A DNA stretch of 64,000 bases, taken from Lichenicoccus sp963693035. GTDB lineage: Bacteria; Pseudomonadota; Alphaproteobacteria; Acetobacterales; Acetobacteraceae. The position numbers were made by a program, and so were the translations under genes. How positions within the stretch are numbered: the first letter of the stretch is position 1; each line of letters begins with the position of its first letter. The notes below the pieces were generated by a model. It saw nothing but the letters and a program-made list of their open reading frames with translations. It did no database searches and was not told where the DNA came from. The stretch lies in contig CAXMMQ010000010.1 in NCBI GenBank assembly GCA_963693035.2, positions 186,001-250,000 on the forward strand. The letters are read 5' to 3'. This document shows, one piece after another, positions 1 to 8,541 of the stretch.

Positions 1-127
1 GCAGATGGCGGCATCCCGTTCCTGGGGCATCGCCCTGGTCAGCGGCGCACTCGCCTGTTTCGCCTACGCCCTGGTCGCACGCATCGGCCACTGGCTGACA
101 CCCTGGCGACAGGCGACGAGCCCATGA
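1..127 (+). CDS. ABC transporter permease, C-terminal fragment
   Basis: The open frame enters from outside the window and ends at a TGA that overlaps the next gene's start as ATGA. The 40-odd visible residues hold one hydrophobic segment and end in WLTPWRQATSP. That resembles the last membrane helix and short cytoplasmic tail of SsuC/TauC/ThiX-type permeases, many of which end in a similar TPWR motif. The four-base overlap with a second permease suggests translational coupling and a two-permease importer whose ATPase and binding protein lie upstream. Only the tail is visible, so the substrate cannot be told. Confidence 0.6.
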   Translation, partial: QMAASRSWGIALVSGALACFAYALVARIGHWLTPWRQATSP

Positions 128-894
128 GCCGGCTGCTGTCGCCGCTGCTGGCGCTGGTGATCGTGCTGCTGGCCTGGACGCTGTTCCTGGATGTTTTCCA
201 GGTCAGCCCGCTGATGGGCAAGTCTCCCGCCGCCGTCTCGCATTACCTGTTCGGCATGCCGGCCTCGGGTCGCAACCGCGCCGGCCTGCTGGCGGCCCTG
301 GGCGTGACGCTGGCGCATGCCGCCTCCGGCTTCCTGCTCGGCCTGGTCCTCGGCCTCGGCAGCGCGATCCTGTTCGTGCTGTCACCCTCGCTCGAGCGCA
401 GCCTGCTGCCGCTGGCGACCATCCTGCGCTCGATCCCGCTGGTGGCGATGACGCCGCTGATCGTGCTGGTGTTCGGCCGCGGGCCGGCGGCGGTCGCGGT
501 CATCGGCGGCCTGATCGTGTATTTCCCGACCCTGGTGAACAGCGTGATGGGCCTGCGCGCCGCATCGCGTTCCTCGGCCGAGCTGATCCGCGCCTGCGGC
601 GGCGGCCGCCTCGCGGTGCTGCGCAAGGTCGGCCTGCCCAGTGCGTTGCCCGCCATCCTCGCTTCGATGCGGCTCTCGGCCCCCGCCGCCCTGGTCGGCG
701 CGCTGCTCGCGGAATGGCTCGCGACCGGCGACGGCATCGGCTACCGAATGCAGCGCGACATCACCTCGTTCCGAGCCGCGGATCTTTGGAGCGCGCTGGT
801 GCTGGTGACCATGTGCTCGCTGCTGCTGTATGCGGCGGTCGCGGCCATCGAGACGGCGGTGATCAGCCGGTATGGCATCCCTCAACGTGGCTAA
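124..894 (+). CDS. ABC transporter permease, SsuC/ThiX type
   Basis: A 256-residue inner-membrane permease of the BPD_transp_1 family used by nitrate, sulfonate, taurine and thiamine-precursor importers. An N-terminal signal-anchor-like helix (about residues 5-22) is followed by a periplasmic stretch and roughly five more helices. The cytoplasmic EAA loop is visible as ELIRACGGGRLAVLRKVGLP around residues 153-172; it docks on the ATPase. The gene starts inside the stop of the preceding permease (ATGA), so the two probably form a heterodimeric channel. The substrate is not evident: tandem permeases occur in riboflavin and pyrimidine-precursor systems as well as in organosulfur ones. Confidence 0.85.
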   Translation: MSRLLSPLLALVIVLLAWTLFLDVFQVSPLMGKSPAAVSHYLFGMPASGRNRAGLLAALGVTLAHAASGFLLGLVLGLGSAILFVLSPSLERSLLPLATILRSIPLVAMTPLIVLVFGRGPAAVAVIGGLIVYFPTLVNSVMGLRAASRSSAELIRACGGGRLAVLRKVGLPSALPAILASMRLSAPAALVGALLAEWLATGDGIGYRMQRDITSFRAADLWSALVLVTMCSLLLYAAVAAIETAVISRYGIPQRG

Positions 895-987
895 GCGGCC
901 GTGTGTGCCCGAGATCGGAATGTCGTCGTATTGTGGAGACCGGACCGAAACCGCCGCACTTGTCTGGCGCAGCTACGAGAGGACAAC

Positions 988-1530
988 ATGACCGAGAGGG
1001 CGCCCACGATCGTCAACATGCACACATCGCCGGAGATCGCGGCCGAAGTGCCCGCCGCCTGGACGCATTTTCAGCGCGAACTGACGCCTGCAATGAAGAA
1101 TGCGGGGCCGGGGCGTTTCGGGATGGGCCGTCTCGGCATGAACGCGAGAAGGGTGCCCCCGGGGCACAGCGCGTGCCCGGCGCACACGCACCTTATGGCC
1201 GACGAGATCTTCGTCGTACTCGAAGGGCGAGGTCTGTTCCGCTATGGCGACTGCGTGCACGAGATCCGCCCCGGAGACTGCATTTCCTGTCCGGCCGACA
1301 CGGGGATCGCCCATCAGATCGCCAACCCCGCAAGCCCGGACGGCACGGGCGACCTGGTCTATCTCGCGATCGGCGCCGAGCCGCCCGGCGAGGTCTGCAC
1401 CTATCCCGACAGCGGCGCGCTCGTGATCGACGCCCTCGATCGCCGCGGATTTCTGCGCGAGGCCGATTATTACGAGGGGCAGCCACAACCCACGCCGCTT
1501 CTGACGCGCGGCCGCGACGCACCCGTCTGA
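988..1530 (+). CDS. Cupin-domain protein
   Basis: A 180-residue single-domain cupin. The first cupin motif is PGHSACPAHTHLMADEIFVV, with the metal-ligand pattern H-x-H and a later Glu. The second is RPGDCISCPADTGIAHQI, with the final His ligand. The start at 988 is preferred over an in-frame start at 901 because GAGAGGA lies about five bases upstream. Proteins of this shape include small dioxygenases, sugar-phosphate isomerases and ligand-binding cupins, and nothing here decides between them. It lies about 90 bp after the transporter permeases on the same strand, so it may belong to that transcript. Confidence 0.75.
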   Translation: MTERAPTIVNMHTSPEIAAEVPAAWTHFQRELTPAMKNAGPGRFGMGRLGMNARRVPPGHSACPAHTHLMADEIFVVLEGRGLFRYGDCVHEIRPGDCISCPADTGIAHQIANPASPDGTGDLVYLAIGAEPPGEVCTYPDSGALVIDALDRRGFLREADYYEGQPQPTPLLTRGRDAPV

Positions 1531-1848
1531 CCGGGGCGAGCGAGGTTGGCCCTGGGGTGGGGCCCGGCTCGGGGCGCGTCAGGAACGCCCTGACCGCGCC
1601 GTAGGGTCGCTGTAATCGCATGCTCCCTGGCGAGACCAGCCCCGCCGTGCCGCCGTCCCCCGGATCTAAAGTCTTGCGGTCTTAACCTGCCAAGTAGGAC
1701 CGCTACGGGCGATAGCAGACATCCGAAATCGCACAGAAACAGACTCTGAGCGTGTCTGACGCCATGAAGCGGTTTCAGGTGTCCGGGTGGGTTCATCAAC
1801 GAAGAGAACGTAGGAGAGGCGGCTGACTTCGGCTCAGCAGAGCCTGCG
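1531..1848. other. Intergenic spacer, about 320 bp, no gene recognised
   Basis: Between the cupin gene and the convergent 627-aa gene. A GC-rich inverted repeat (GCGCGTCAGG, five-base loop, then CCTGACCGCGC) lies at about 1575-1601 and could help end the cupin transcript, but no T-run follows it. The stretch from about 1660 to 1848 is noticeably less GC-rich than the flanks. I see no intact reading frame, tRNA or insertion-sequence end in it. Confidence 0.5.
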
Positions 1849-3732
1849 TCAAAATCCAAACATATGGTCGAGCGACACCCGTCCGCCTGCTTCCATCAAC
1901 CCGTGATAGCCGAACAGCCGGCAGGTGGTGTCGCGGATCAGCACGTAGCCGCGTGCTCCGGCCTGCTCCAGCAGCGCTTCGCCGAACACCAGATGCGGCC
2001 AGACCATCATCGAGCCGCAGCAGGTGATCTCGACGGGACGCTCGGCCACCAGTTCGCCCTCGCCGTCATGCAGCACCAGCCGCGTGCTCGACCGCGGCCG
2101 CCAGGGTGCCGAGGCCGGATAGATCAGCGCCGAGAAGCTGCGCGCCTCGCCGACGCCGAGCTTGAGGAACAGCCGCGTCGACAGCCCGGGTGGCGGTCCG
2201 GCATAGGATTGCGGCTCGTCGCGATAGGTCATCGCGGTGTTGAAGATATGCGCGCCGAAACTGGTCTCGGCGACATGGCCGCTCTCGACATGCTCGTAGC
2301 GCACCAGGGCATGCATCCAGCCATCCGCCTCGCCACCGTCGCGAAAGTCGTAGACCAGCTCGGCATGGCCTTCGGGTGCATCCAGTGTGCCGAGGTCGAA
2401 TGCGATGCCATGGTCGCGTGGCAGGCAGCCGAGGAAGTGCTCGCCGGCCTTGTTGCCCAGGGCGTCGAACAGGTCGATGCGCAGCGGCAGCGTGCGCTGG
2501 CCCGGCGCCATCGGCGCCGGCTGCACGATGGAGCGGAAATTGGCCGGGTCCATCACCGGGAACGGCAGGATGTAGCCGCGTCCAAGCTCCGGAGGCAGGC
2601 TCGGGATGCCGGGATCGGGCCTGAGGTCGGCGCGCTCGACATTCATGTGCGCGATCCGGGTGCGGCCGGACCGCGTCACCTCGTAGCGCGGCCGCACCAT
2701 GTGCCGCCCGCAGCGCAGCTCGATCTGCGCCGGCCAGTGCAGCCCGGGCAGCAGGTCCGAGACATCCACCGTGACGCTGGCATAGGGCGCGACCGCGACC
2801 GGAAAAGCTGCCGGCTGCTCGCGCCCCATGCGATCGAGCTGGATCGCACCGCGCGGGATCGGCACCGCGTGGCTGTTCTGCACCCACAACAAGACCCGCT
2901 CGTCATCGCGCGGCGCGGGAAGATTGGCATAGCGGTCGGACGGCCAGGCATTGGCGTCGTGCGTCACCGACAGGCTCGGATTGCCGTCATGACCAAAGGT
3001 GTCGAGCGCGTATTTCACCACGTCGTGCCCGGCGACCCCGATCGCATGCACGAACAACTGGCCGCTGAATGCCGGCAGGCTGAAGCGGCGGCGGACCTCG
3101 CGGCTGTCGATGCCGATGCCGGCCGCACCCGGCGGCACCGCCTCCTCCCAGGTCGCCAGCACCCGGCCGGCGCCGTCATAGAGGCGCAGCCAGAGCCGAA
3201 CAGCGGTGGCGCCATAGGCCTGCCAGTAGTTCGCGGTGACCAGGCGCGTCGAAAGGCCAGCCTCGTCGCGGAAAAAGGCGAAGTTGGTGGCGAAGTTCAG
3301 CCGGTCGAGATAGCGCCTCGGGTTGGTCAGCATCGCATCGGGCAGCCGCGCCGCGTCCAGCGTCAGCACCTCGACATGCGCCGGCAGCATGTGCGCGATG
3401 CGCGCCACGATGCGCTCGGCATCGAAGGCGGCGACCAGCAGCACCGACGCTTCCGACCGGCCGATGCCGGTGAGCGCGCGGGCCACGGTGCCGAGCGTCT
3501 CGCGCCCGACCAGCGTTACGTCATGCACGTAGAGCTCGCCCGGCGCCGGCACGTCCGGATGCAGGGCATAGAGCATCGCGGACGCGCCATCCGGATCATA
3601 GACCGCGACACGCCCGCTCTCCCGCAGGCGTGCCGCGAGGCCCGCCACCGCCTCGGCGGCCAGCGGGTGCGCCAGCGCCTTGTAGAGCACGTTGCCCCCC
3701 TGCCGGGCGTCATAGGTCTGGATATCCAGCAT
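1849..3732 (-). CDS. Conserved hypothetical protein (627 aa), ELM1-linked
   Basis: I do not recognise this family. The protein is cytosolic by appearance: no signal peptide and no membrane segments. The first 120 residues read like a Rossmann-type alpha/beta domain (VAVYDPDGAS, ELYVHDVTLV, ASVLLVAAFD). The remainder is rich in beta-type segments with many aromatic and arginine residues and ends in SLDHMFGF. There are no catalytic motifs I can name. The stop of the ELM1-family gene is only six bases upstream, so the two are almost certainly co-transcribed and may act together. Codon use matches the surrounding core genes. Confidence 0.7.
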   Translation of the reverse strand: MLDIQTYDARQGGNVLYKALAHPLAAEAVAGLAARLRESGRVAVYDPDGASAMLYALHPDVPAPGELYVHDVTLVGRETLGTVARALTGIGRSEASVLLVAAFDAERIVARIAHMLPAHVEVLTLDAARLPDAMLTNPRRYLDRLNFATNFAFFRDEAGLSTRLVTANYWQAYGATAVRLWLRLYDGAGRVLATWEEAVPPGAAGIGIDSREVRRRFSLPAFSGQLFVHAIGVAGHDVVKYALDTFGHDGNPSLSVTHDANAWPSDRYANLPAPRDDERVLLWVQNSHAVPIPRGAIQLDRMGREQPAAFPVAVAPYASVTVDVSDLLPGLHWPAQIELRCGRHMVRPRYEVTRSGRTRIAHMNVERADLRPDPGIPSLPPELGRGYILPFPVMDPANFRSIVQPAPMAPGQRTLPLRIDLFDALGNKAGEHFLGCLPRDHGIAFDLGTLDAPEGHAELVYDFRDGGEADGWMHALVRYEHVESGHVAETSFGAHIFNTAMTYRDEPQSYAGPPPGLSTRLFLKLGVGEARSFSALIYPASAPWRPRSSTRLVLHDGEGELVAERPVEITCCGSMMVWPHLVFGEALLEQAGARGYVLIRDTTCRLFGYHGLMEAGGRVSLDHMFGF

Positions 3733-3738
3733 CTCATC

Positions 3739-4713
3739 TCACTCGTGTCCTGAGGCGGCCGTGTCTCGGGCGGCCAGGTCGGGATATCCCAGCCGCCGCC
3801 GCATCTCGTGCGCCACTGCGGGCGTATCGTCCAGCGCTGCGGCCTGCCAGTGCTGCAGGCGCCCGTCGAACATGCGAATGCGGCCGGCCTGCTGCAACGT
3901 CCGCAGGAACAGCCCGATCCGGCGGGAGCGGCCGGGCAGCGGCGCCACCAGCACCGGCACCGTGGTCGCCGCCGCCTCCGAGACCATCGAGACGCTGTCC
4001 GCGGTCACCACGATGGCATCCGCACAGGCCAGCAGGCCGAAATAGGGGTTGTCGCCCTGCATGCCCCACACCCAGGCGCCGAGCGGCGACAACGCACCCT
4101 GCAAAGCCAAGCGGACGTCGGGAGAGGTCCGCCGCGAGGGCGTCAAGGCGAGGCCGACCCGCTCGCTTCGCATCATCGCGGCAAGCTGCGCCGCCAGCGC
4201 CTGGCCGGTCGGCGCGTCGAGCCGGAACCGGCCGTTGGAGCCGCCGACCAGCACCGCCACCAGCGGCCGCGGCAGATGCGCGAGGCGCTGTGCCCACACC
4301 GCGCGCGCCGCCGCCAGCACCTCCGGCCCGACCCGGTGCAGCGCGTTGCGCGACAGCAGCACGTTCGGCCCCGCAATCTCGTCATGGGTGTTGGCGACAA
4401 CCAGGTCGAAGCGGTCGAAGCGCATGCGCGGGTTCTGGATCTGCACCACCCGCCGCCCCTGCCTGCGCAGCGCCGCGCCGACCGCGGCCGCCACTCCGCC
4501 GACGCCGAGGACCAGGCCGTCCGGCAGCGGGCCGAGCGGTGCCACCCCGTGCAGCGGCGCCGGCCAGCGCGCCGCCGGCAGCCAGCTCCACGGTCGTCGT
4601 GGCACCAGCGCATGCACGCTCGGCAGCAGCCCGGCCCGGTGGGCGAGGCCGCGGGCCTGCGCCTCCAGCCCGGCATAGGGCTGTGCCAGGATCACTGCGG
4701 GATCGGGTTCCAT
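3739..4713 (-). CDS. ELM1/DUF1022 family protein
   Basis: A 324-residue member of the mitochondrial-fission ELM1 (DUF1022) family, which is widespread in alphaproteobacteria and has a glycosyltransferase-B-like fold. Family signatures are LVGGSNGRFRLD near residue 157, LTPSRRTS near 190, GDNPYFGLLACADAIVVTAD near 220 and the following DSVSMVSEAAATTVPVLV. The bacterial role is not settled. The fold suggests a nucleotide-sugar-dependent transferase or a cell-envelope role. It is the upstream gene of a two-gene unit with the 627-aa protein and is divergent from the DEAD-box helicase about 100 bp away. Confidence 0.8.
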   Translation of the reverse strand: MEPDPAVILAQPYAGLEAQARGLAHRAGLLPSVHALVPRRPWSWLPAARWPAPLHGVAPLGPLPDGLVLGVGGVAAAVGAALRRQGRRVVQIQNPRMRFDRFDLVVANTHDEIAGPNVLLSRNALHRVGPEVLAAARAVWAQRLAHLPRPLVAVLVGGSNGRFRLDAPTGQALAAQLAAMMRSERVGLALTPSRRTSPDVRLALQGALSPLGAWVWGMQGDNPYFGLLACADAIVVTADSVSMVSEAAATTVPVLVAPLPGRSRRIGLFLRTLQQAGRIRMFDGRLQHWQAAALDDTPAVAHEMRRRLGYPDLAARDTAASGHE

Positions 4714-4810
4714 GCGGCTGCTTGTGCGAGGCGGCGCCGGGACGCGTCAACGCCGCTTGACCGCATTCGCCGCCCTCTGCGAAGAGCGGGCCTCAGAAAG
4801 GCCCTTCCAC

Positions 4811-5962
4811 ATGAGCAGCTTCGCCGAGCTTGGCCTCGCGGCTCCCATCCTGGCGGCGCTCCGCCGGCAGGACTACAACGAGCCGACGCCGATCCAGGCG
4901 CAGGCGATCCCGCCGATCCTGCGCGGACGCGACGTGCAGGGGCTCGCGCAAACCGGCACCGGCAAGACCGCGGCCTTCGCGCTGCCGATCCTGCACCGCC
5001 TGCTGTCCACGCCCGCGCCCGCTCCGCCGCGCGGCTGCCGCGCCCTGGTGCTGGCGCCGACCCGCGAACTCGCCAGCCAGATCGCCGAAAGCTTCCGCAC
5101 CCATGGTCGCGGCACCGGCCTGCGCGTGGCCCTGCTGTATGGCGGCGTGCCCAAGCAGCGGCAGACCCGCACGCTGGCTGCCGGCATCGACATCGTCGTC
5201 GCCACCCCCGGACGGCTGCTCGACCATCTCGGCGACCGCACGCTCGGCCTTGACGCGACCGGCATCTTCGTGCTGGACGAGGCCGACCACATGCTCGATC
5301 TCGGCTTCATCGCCGACATAAGCCGGATCGTGTCGCTGCTGCCCGCGGAACGGCAGAACCTGTTCTTTTCCGCCACCATGCCGGCTGAGATCGCCTCCCT
5401 CGCCCGCGACCTGCTGCGCGATCCGGTACGGGTGGCGGCGGCGGCGGCGGCGATCACCGCGGACGGCGTCGAGCAGCGCGTCATCTTCACCGACACCCAG
5501 CGTAAGCGACCGCTGCTGGTCGAGATCCTGAACCGGCTGCTGCGCGGACGCGCGAGCCGCGCGCGTGTCCTGGTGTTCACCCGCACCAAGCAGGGCGCCG
5601 ACCAGGCCGTGTCCTTTCTCGACAAGGCGCGCCTGACCGCGACCGCGATCCACGGCGACAAGAGCCAGGCGGCGCGCGAGCGGGCGCTGGCCGCCTTTCG
5701 CGGCGGCGAGGTCACGGTGCTGGTCGCCACCGACGTCGCCGCCCGCGGCATCGACATCGCCGACGTCACCCACGTCATCAACTTCGATATCCCAAACACG
5801 CCGGAGACCTATGTCCACCGCATCGGGCGCACCGCGCGGGCGGGACAGCGCGGGGTCGCGGTCTCGCTGTGCGATCCCTCCGAGCGTGCATTTCTGCGCG
5901 CCATCGAGAAGCTCACGCGTATCCGCATGATCGTCTCGAAACCGTTCCAGCTCCCGGCGTGA
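4811..5962 (+). CDS. DEAD-box ATP-dependent RNA helicase, RhlE-like
   Basis: A 383-residue helicase that unwinds short RNA duplexes, probably in ribosome assembly or mRNA decay. All motifs are visible: Q motif (EPTPIQAQAIP), Walker A AQTGTGKT, PTRELA, TPGR, VLDEAD, SAT in FFSATMP, ARGIDIADV and HRIGRTAR. There is almost no C-terminal extension, which fits compact RhlE-type enzymes. The start at MSSFAELGL is chosen because AAAGG lies about nine bases upstream; the frame is open further 5' but not conserved in character. It converges on the glycosyltransferase gene with only three bases between the stop codons. Confidence 0.93.
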   Translation: MSSFAELGLAAPILAALRRQDYNEPTPIQAQAIPPILRGRDVQGLAQTGTGKTAAFALPILHRLLSTPAPAPPRGCRALVLAPTRELASQIAESFRTHGRGTGLRVALLYGGVPKQRQTRTLAAGIDIVVATPGRLLDHLGDRTLGLDATGIFVLDEADHMLDLGFIADISRIVSLLPAERQNLFFSATMPAEIASLARDLLRDPVRVAAAAAAITADGVEQRVIFTDTQRKRPLLVEILNRLLRGRASRARVLVFTRTKQGADQAVSFLDKARLTATAIHGDKSQAARERALAAFRGGEVTVLVATDVAARGIDIADVTHVINFDIPNTPETYVHRIGRTARAGQRGVAVSLCDPSERAFLRAIEKLTRIRMIVSKPFQLPA

Positions 5963-5965
5963 CTT

Positions 5966-7138
5966 TCAAACTGGCGCCGGATCCGAGCGCGCCGCGTCCT
6001 GCACAACCCGGTGCCGGCCGTGCACGGCTCCTGGCAGCAGCGGCTCGATCTGGCGGCTGAGGCTGCGCGCCATCTCCAGCCACAGGCCGAGCGGGTCGGG
6101 CGCCACCGGCGGCGGCGGCGGCGGGTCGTCCAGCAGCCGCATCAGGCAAACCCCGATGCTCGTCGCCTCCGGCTCGCACAGCAGCGCCATCGCCTCGCCG
6201 CGGAACTGTTCCAACAGGCCGCCCACGCGCGTCGCTACCACCCAGCGGCCGGCGGCCAGCGCGATCGCGGCGACGCCGCTCTGGCTGGCCTCGCGATACG
6301 GCAGCACGACGGCGTCGGCCCACGCCACCAGGCTGCCGACCTCGTCCTCGGGCACCCAGCGGTTCTCGACGGACACGCCCGGCAGGCGGCCGAGGGCGGC
6401 AAGCGTGGGCGTGTCGGGTCCCTCGCCGACCACGCGCACCTCGAAACGTCCCTGCGTGGCCCCTCCCTGCGCGGGATCGACCGATGCCAGGCCGCGCAGG
6501 GCAGCCTCGAACAGATCGAGCCCCTTGTACGGCAGCAGCCGTCCGAAGCAGAGCAGCCGCAGCGGACCGCCATGCGCGAGCGGCGCCGGCGGGCAGCGCC
6601 GCTGGAACACCAGGGGCGGCAGCCGTGCCTCGAGCAGCGGCAGGCCCCGGGCCGCTGGCTGTTGCCGCAGGCGGGCGGCGACATGGCCGGTCAATGCCAC
6701 CAGCGCGGTCGCCCGGCGGATCAGGGCGCGTTGCAGCGGCATCTGCAACGGCAGCCCGTCCCCCGGATGCAGATCGGCATCATGCACCGTGACCACCATC
6801 GGGATACGCAGCCGCTGCAGCGCCATGGCCATCAGCAGGTCGAGCGGGCCCGGCATCGCGCAGATTGCAACCTCCGGGGCAAGCCCACGCAGCCGACGCA
6901 TCAGCCACGGGATCGAGACCGGAGCCAGCAGCATACGGCCGACATAGCCGGCGCCCCCGGCATAGGTCGCAACCGGCAGCGCGCAGGTGGGGGCGTCGGA
7001 CGCCCGGAGGATCTCTGCCCGGCCGGAGAGTGACAGGAACACCGTGTGGCCAGGCAGCGCGCGCAGGGCGGCTGCGAGTTCGGCCGCCATGCGTGGCCCG
7101 GCCCCTCGACGCCCCCACTGCCATACCAGGATACGCAT
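5966..7138 (-). CDS. Glycosyltransferase, GT4-like
   Basis: A 390-residue GT-B glycosyltransferase. The N-terminal acceptor domain contains VVTVHDADLHPGDGLPLQ. The donor domain contains LLCFGRLLPYKGLDLFEAAL, VVGEGP and a degenerate E-x7-E region at PYREASQSGVAAIALAAGRWVV, where Gln-Ser-Gly replaces the commoner Glu. ATG at 7138 is separated from the stop of the next upstream transferase by one base, so the two are translationally coupled. The pair probably adds successive sugars to an envelope polysaccharide or exported glycoconjugate. Donor and acceptor are unknown. The last 30 residues, after a run of prolines, are poorly ordered. Confidence 0.85.
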   Translation of the reverse strand: MRILVWQWGRRGAGPRMAAELAAALRALPGHTVFLSLSGRAEILRASDAPTCALPVATYAGGAGYVGRMLLAPVSIPWLMRRLRGLAPEVAICAMPGPLDLLMAMALQRLRIPMVVTVHDADLHPGDGLPLQMPLQRALIRRATALVALTGHVAARLRQQPAARGLPLLEARLPPLVFQRRCPPAPLAHGGPLRLLCFGRLLPYKGLDLFEAALRGLASVDPAQGGATQGRFEVRVVGEGPDTPTLAALGRLPGVSVENRWVPEDEVGSLVAWADAVVLPYREASQSGVAAIALAAGRWVVATRVGGLLEQFRGEAMALLCEPEATSIGVCLMRLLDDPPPPPPVAPDPLGLWLEMARSLSRQIEPLLPGAVHGRHRVVQDAARSDPAPV

Positions 7139-7139
7139 G

Positions 7140-8429
7140 TCAGTCCGGCCCTGGCCGGTCAGGGTCAGGACGGGAGAGTCCGGGGCCGTCATAGCCGATC
7201 GCCGCCAGCGCCTCGCAAAGCCCGCCGGCGTCGAAGCGATGACCCGCGGCCACCCGCGCACGCTCGCCGAGATCGCGCCGCCACTCCGGCGCCTCCGCCA
7301 GCCGGCGCAGCGCCTGCGCCGCCGCGTCGGTATCGGCATCCGCCCACACCGCGCCGGGCGCCTGGAACACCCCGCGCGGATCACGCGCCTCGATAAGGCG
7401 GCAGGCGACCGGGATGCCGCAGCTCTCGTCGAGAAATTCGGCGGTGGCGGACCAGTCGGTGGCGACCACGGCGCGGCCGAGCATCATCGCCTGCGCCGGC
7501 ACCAGGCCGAACCCCTCGCTGCGATGCAGCGACAGCACGATGTCGACACAGCGTGTCAGGGCGTGCATCTCCGTCTCGGCCAGCATCCGTGTCTCGATCC
7601 TGATGTTGTCGCAGCCATCGATCGCCTCCCGCAGCCGGTCCATGTCAGCCGGATAATGACCTGCATGCCCAGCCTTGATCAGCAAGATGCAATCGGCTCG
7701 GTTACCGAAGGCTTTACGAAATGCGACGACCGCACCGAGCGGGTTCTTGCGCTCGAAGGCGGAGGCGACGCTGAACGAGACCAACACCACCAGAGCCGCC
7801 TCGGGCAGCCCGAACGCCGGGCGGCCGAGCGGCGCCGGCACCGGCGGGCTCAGCGCCAGCGGGATCGGCACCACCCTGACCCGTCCGGGCAGCAGCGTCT
7901 CCAGCGCGTTGGCGGTGAAGCGCGACGGCGCCCAGACCTCGTGCACGCAGGAAGCCGCCGGCGTCCAGCTCGACGGTACTGTCTGCAGCTCCCAGGCCCA
8001 GTAGCCGATCACCCGCCGGCCGCGCACCAGTCCACGCGGCAACCGCAGCAGGGCCGCCGGCAGCACCGGCGCATTGACGTGCAGCAGCAGCGCTGAGCCA
8101 GCCGGGAGATCAGGCGCGGCGGGTCCGGCAGCGCCCGACGTCTCGCCCGGCACGTCGAGGCCCGCAGGCAGCGCCACCGCCGGCACGCCGATCCGGTCCA
8201 GCGCGCGGTGCATGATGCGCGCCGCCTCGCCTAGCCCGGACGCGCGCCCGACCTCGCCGCCGACAATCAGGCCGTTGCAATGCGCAGGTGCGCGCCGGTC
8301 CGGCTTCGGGGCCAGCCGGGCCGCCACGCTCGCCAGCAGCCGCCGCCGCTGCTCGGGAGGAAACCGCCGCCAGAGCCGGTGCAGCGGATGCAGGCCGGTC
8401 CGGTGCGGGGCAGACGGAGGGGCAGGCAT
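7140..8429 (-). CDS. Glycosyltransferase family 1/4-like protein
   Basis: A 429-residue GT-B transferase. The N-terminal domain has IVGGEVGRASGLGEAARIMH, resembling the glycine-rich loop of GT4 enzymes that bind bulky acceptors. The C-terminal donor domain has VLVSFSVASAFERKNPLGAV, then SLHRSEGFGLVPAQAMMLGR, a clear E-x7-E type nucleotide-sugar motif, followed by VVATDWSATAEFL. It is first of a two-gene unit with the transferase that starts one base after its stop. The promoter should lie in the 112-bp divergent gap shared with argE. The last dozen residues are a DPDRPGPD-type tail of low complexity. Confidence 0.85.
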   Translation of the reverse strand: MPAPPSAPHRTGLHPLHRLWRRFPPEQRRRLLASVAARLAPKPDRRAPAHCNGLIVGGEVGRASGLGEAARIMHRALDRIGVPAVALPAGLDVPGETSGAAGPAAPDLPAGSALLLHVNAPVLPAALLRLPRGLVRGRRVIGYWAWELQTVPSSWTPAASCVHEVWAPSRFTANALETLLPGRVRVVPIPLALSPPVPAPLGRPAFGLPEAALVVLVSFSVASAFERKNPLGAVVAFRKAFGNRADCILLIKAGHAGHYPADMDRLREAIDGCDNIRIETRMLAETEMHALTRCVDIVLSLHRSEGFGLVPAQAMMLGRAVVATDWSATAEFLDESCGIPVACRLIEARDPRGVFQAPGAVWADADTDAAAQALRRLAEAPEWRRDLGERARVAAGHRFDAGGLCEALAAIGYDGPGLSRPDPDRPGPD

Positions 8430-8507
8430 CGAGACCCTTGCTGGCTAGGCCGCGACCTGGGCGGCTGGCGGTGCGCCGGCGGTCAGGGCCATCCCGCACA
8501 GACACCA

Positions 8508-8533
8508 TTGCCGCGCCGGTCGCCCCGTATAGA
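8508..8533 (+). promoter_or_regulatory. Possible argE promoter
   Basis: TATAGA at 8528-8533 ends only eight bases before the argE ATG. A TTGCCG lies upstream at 8508-8513, with 14-bp spacing. No good ribosome-binding site precedes the ATG apart from GGG. If the box is used, transcription would begin at or next to the start codon and give a leaderless mRNA. The spacing is shorter than ideal, so this is tentative. Confidence 0.25.
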
Positions 8534-8541
8534 CTGCCGGG

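Noticed and set aside
1660..1848. Insertion-sequence remnant in the AT-richer spacer
   Set aside because: No terminal inverted repeats, target duplication or transposase motif can be seen.
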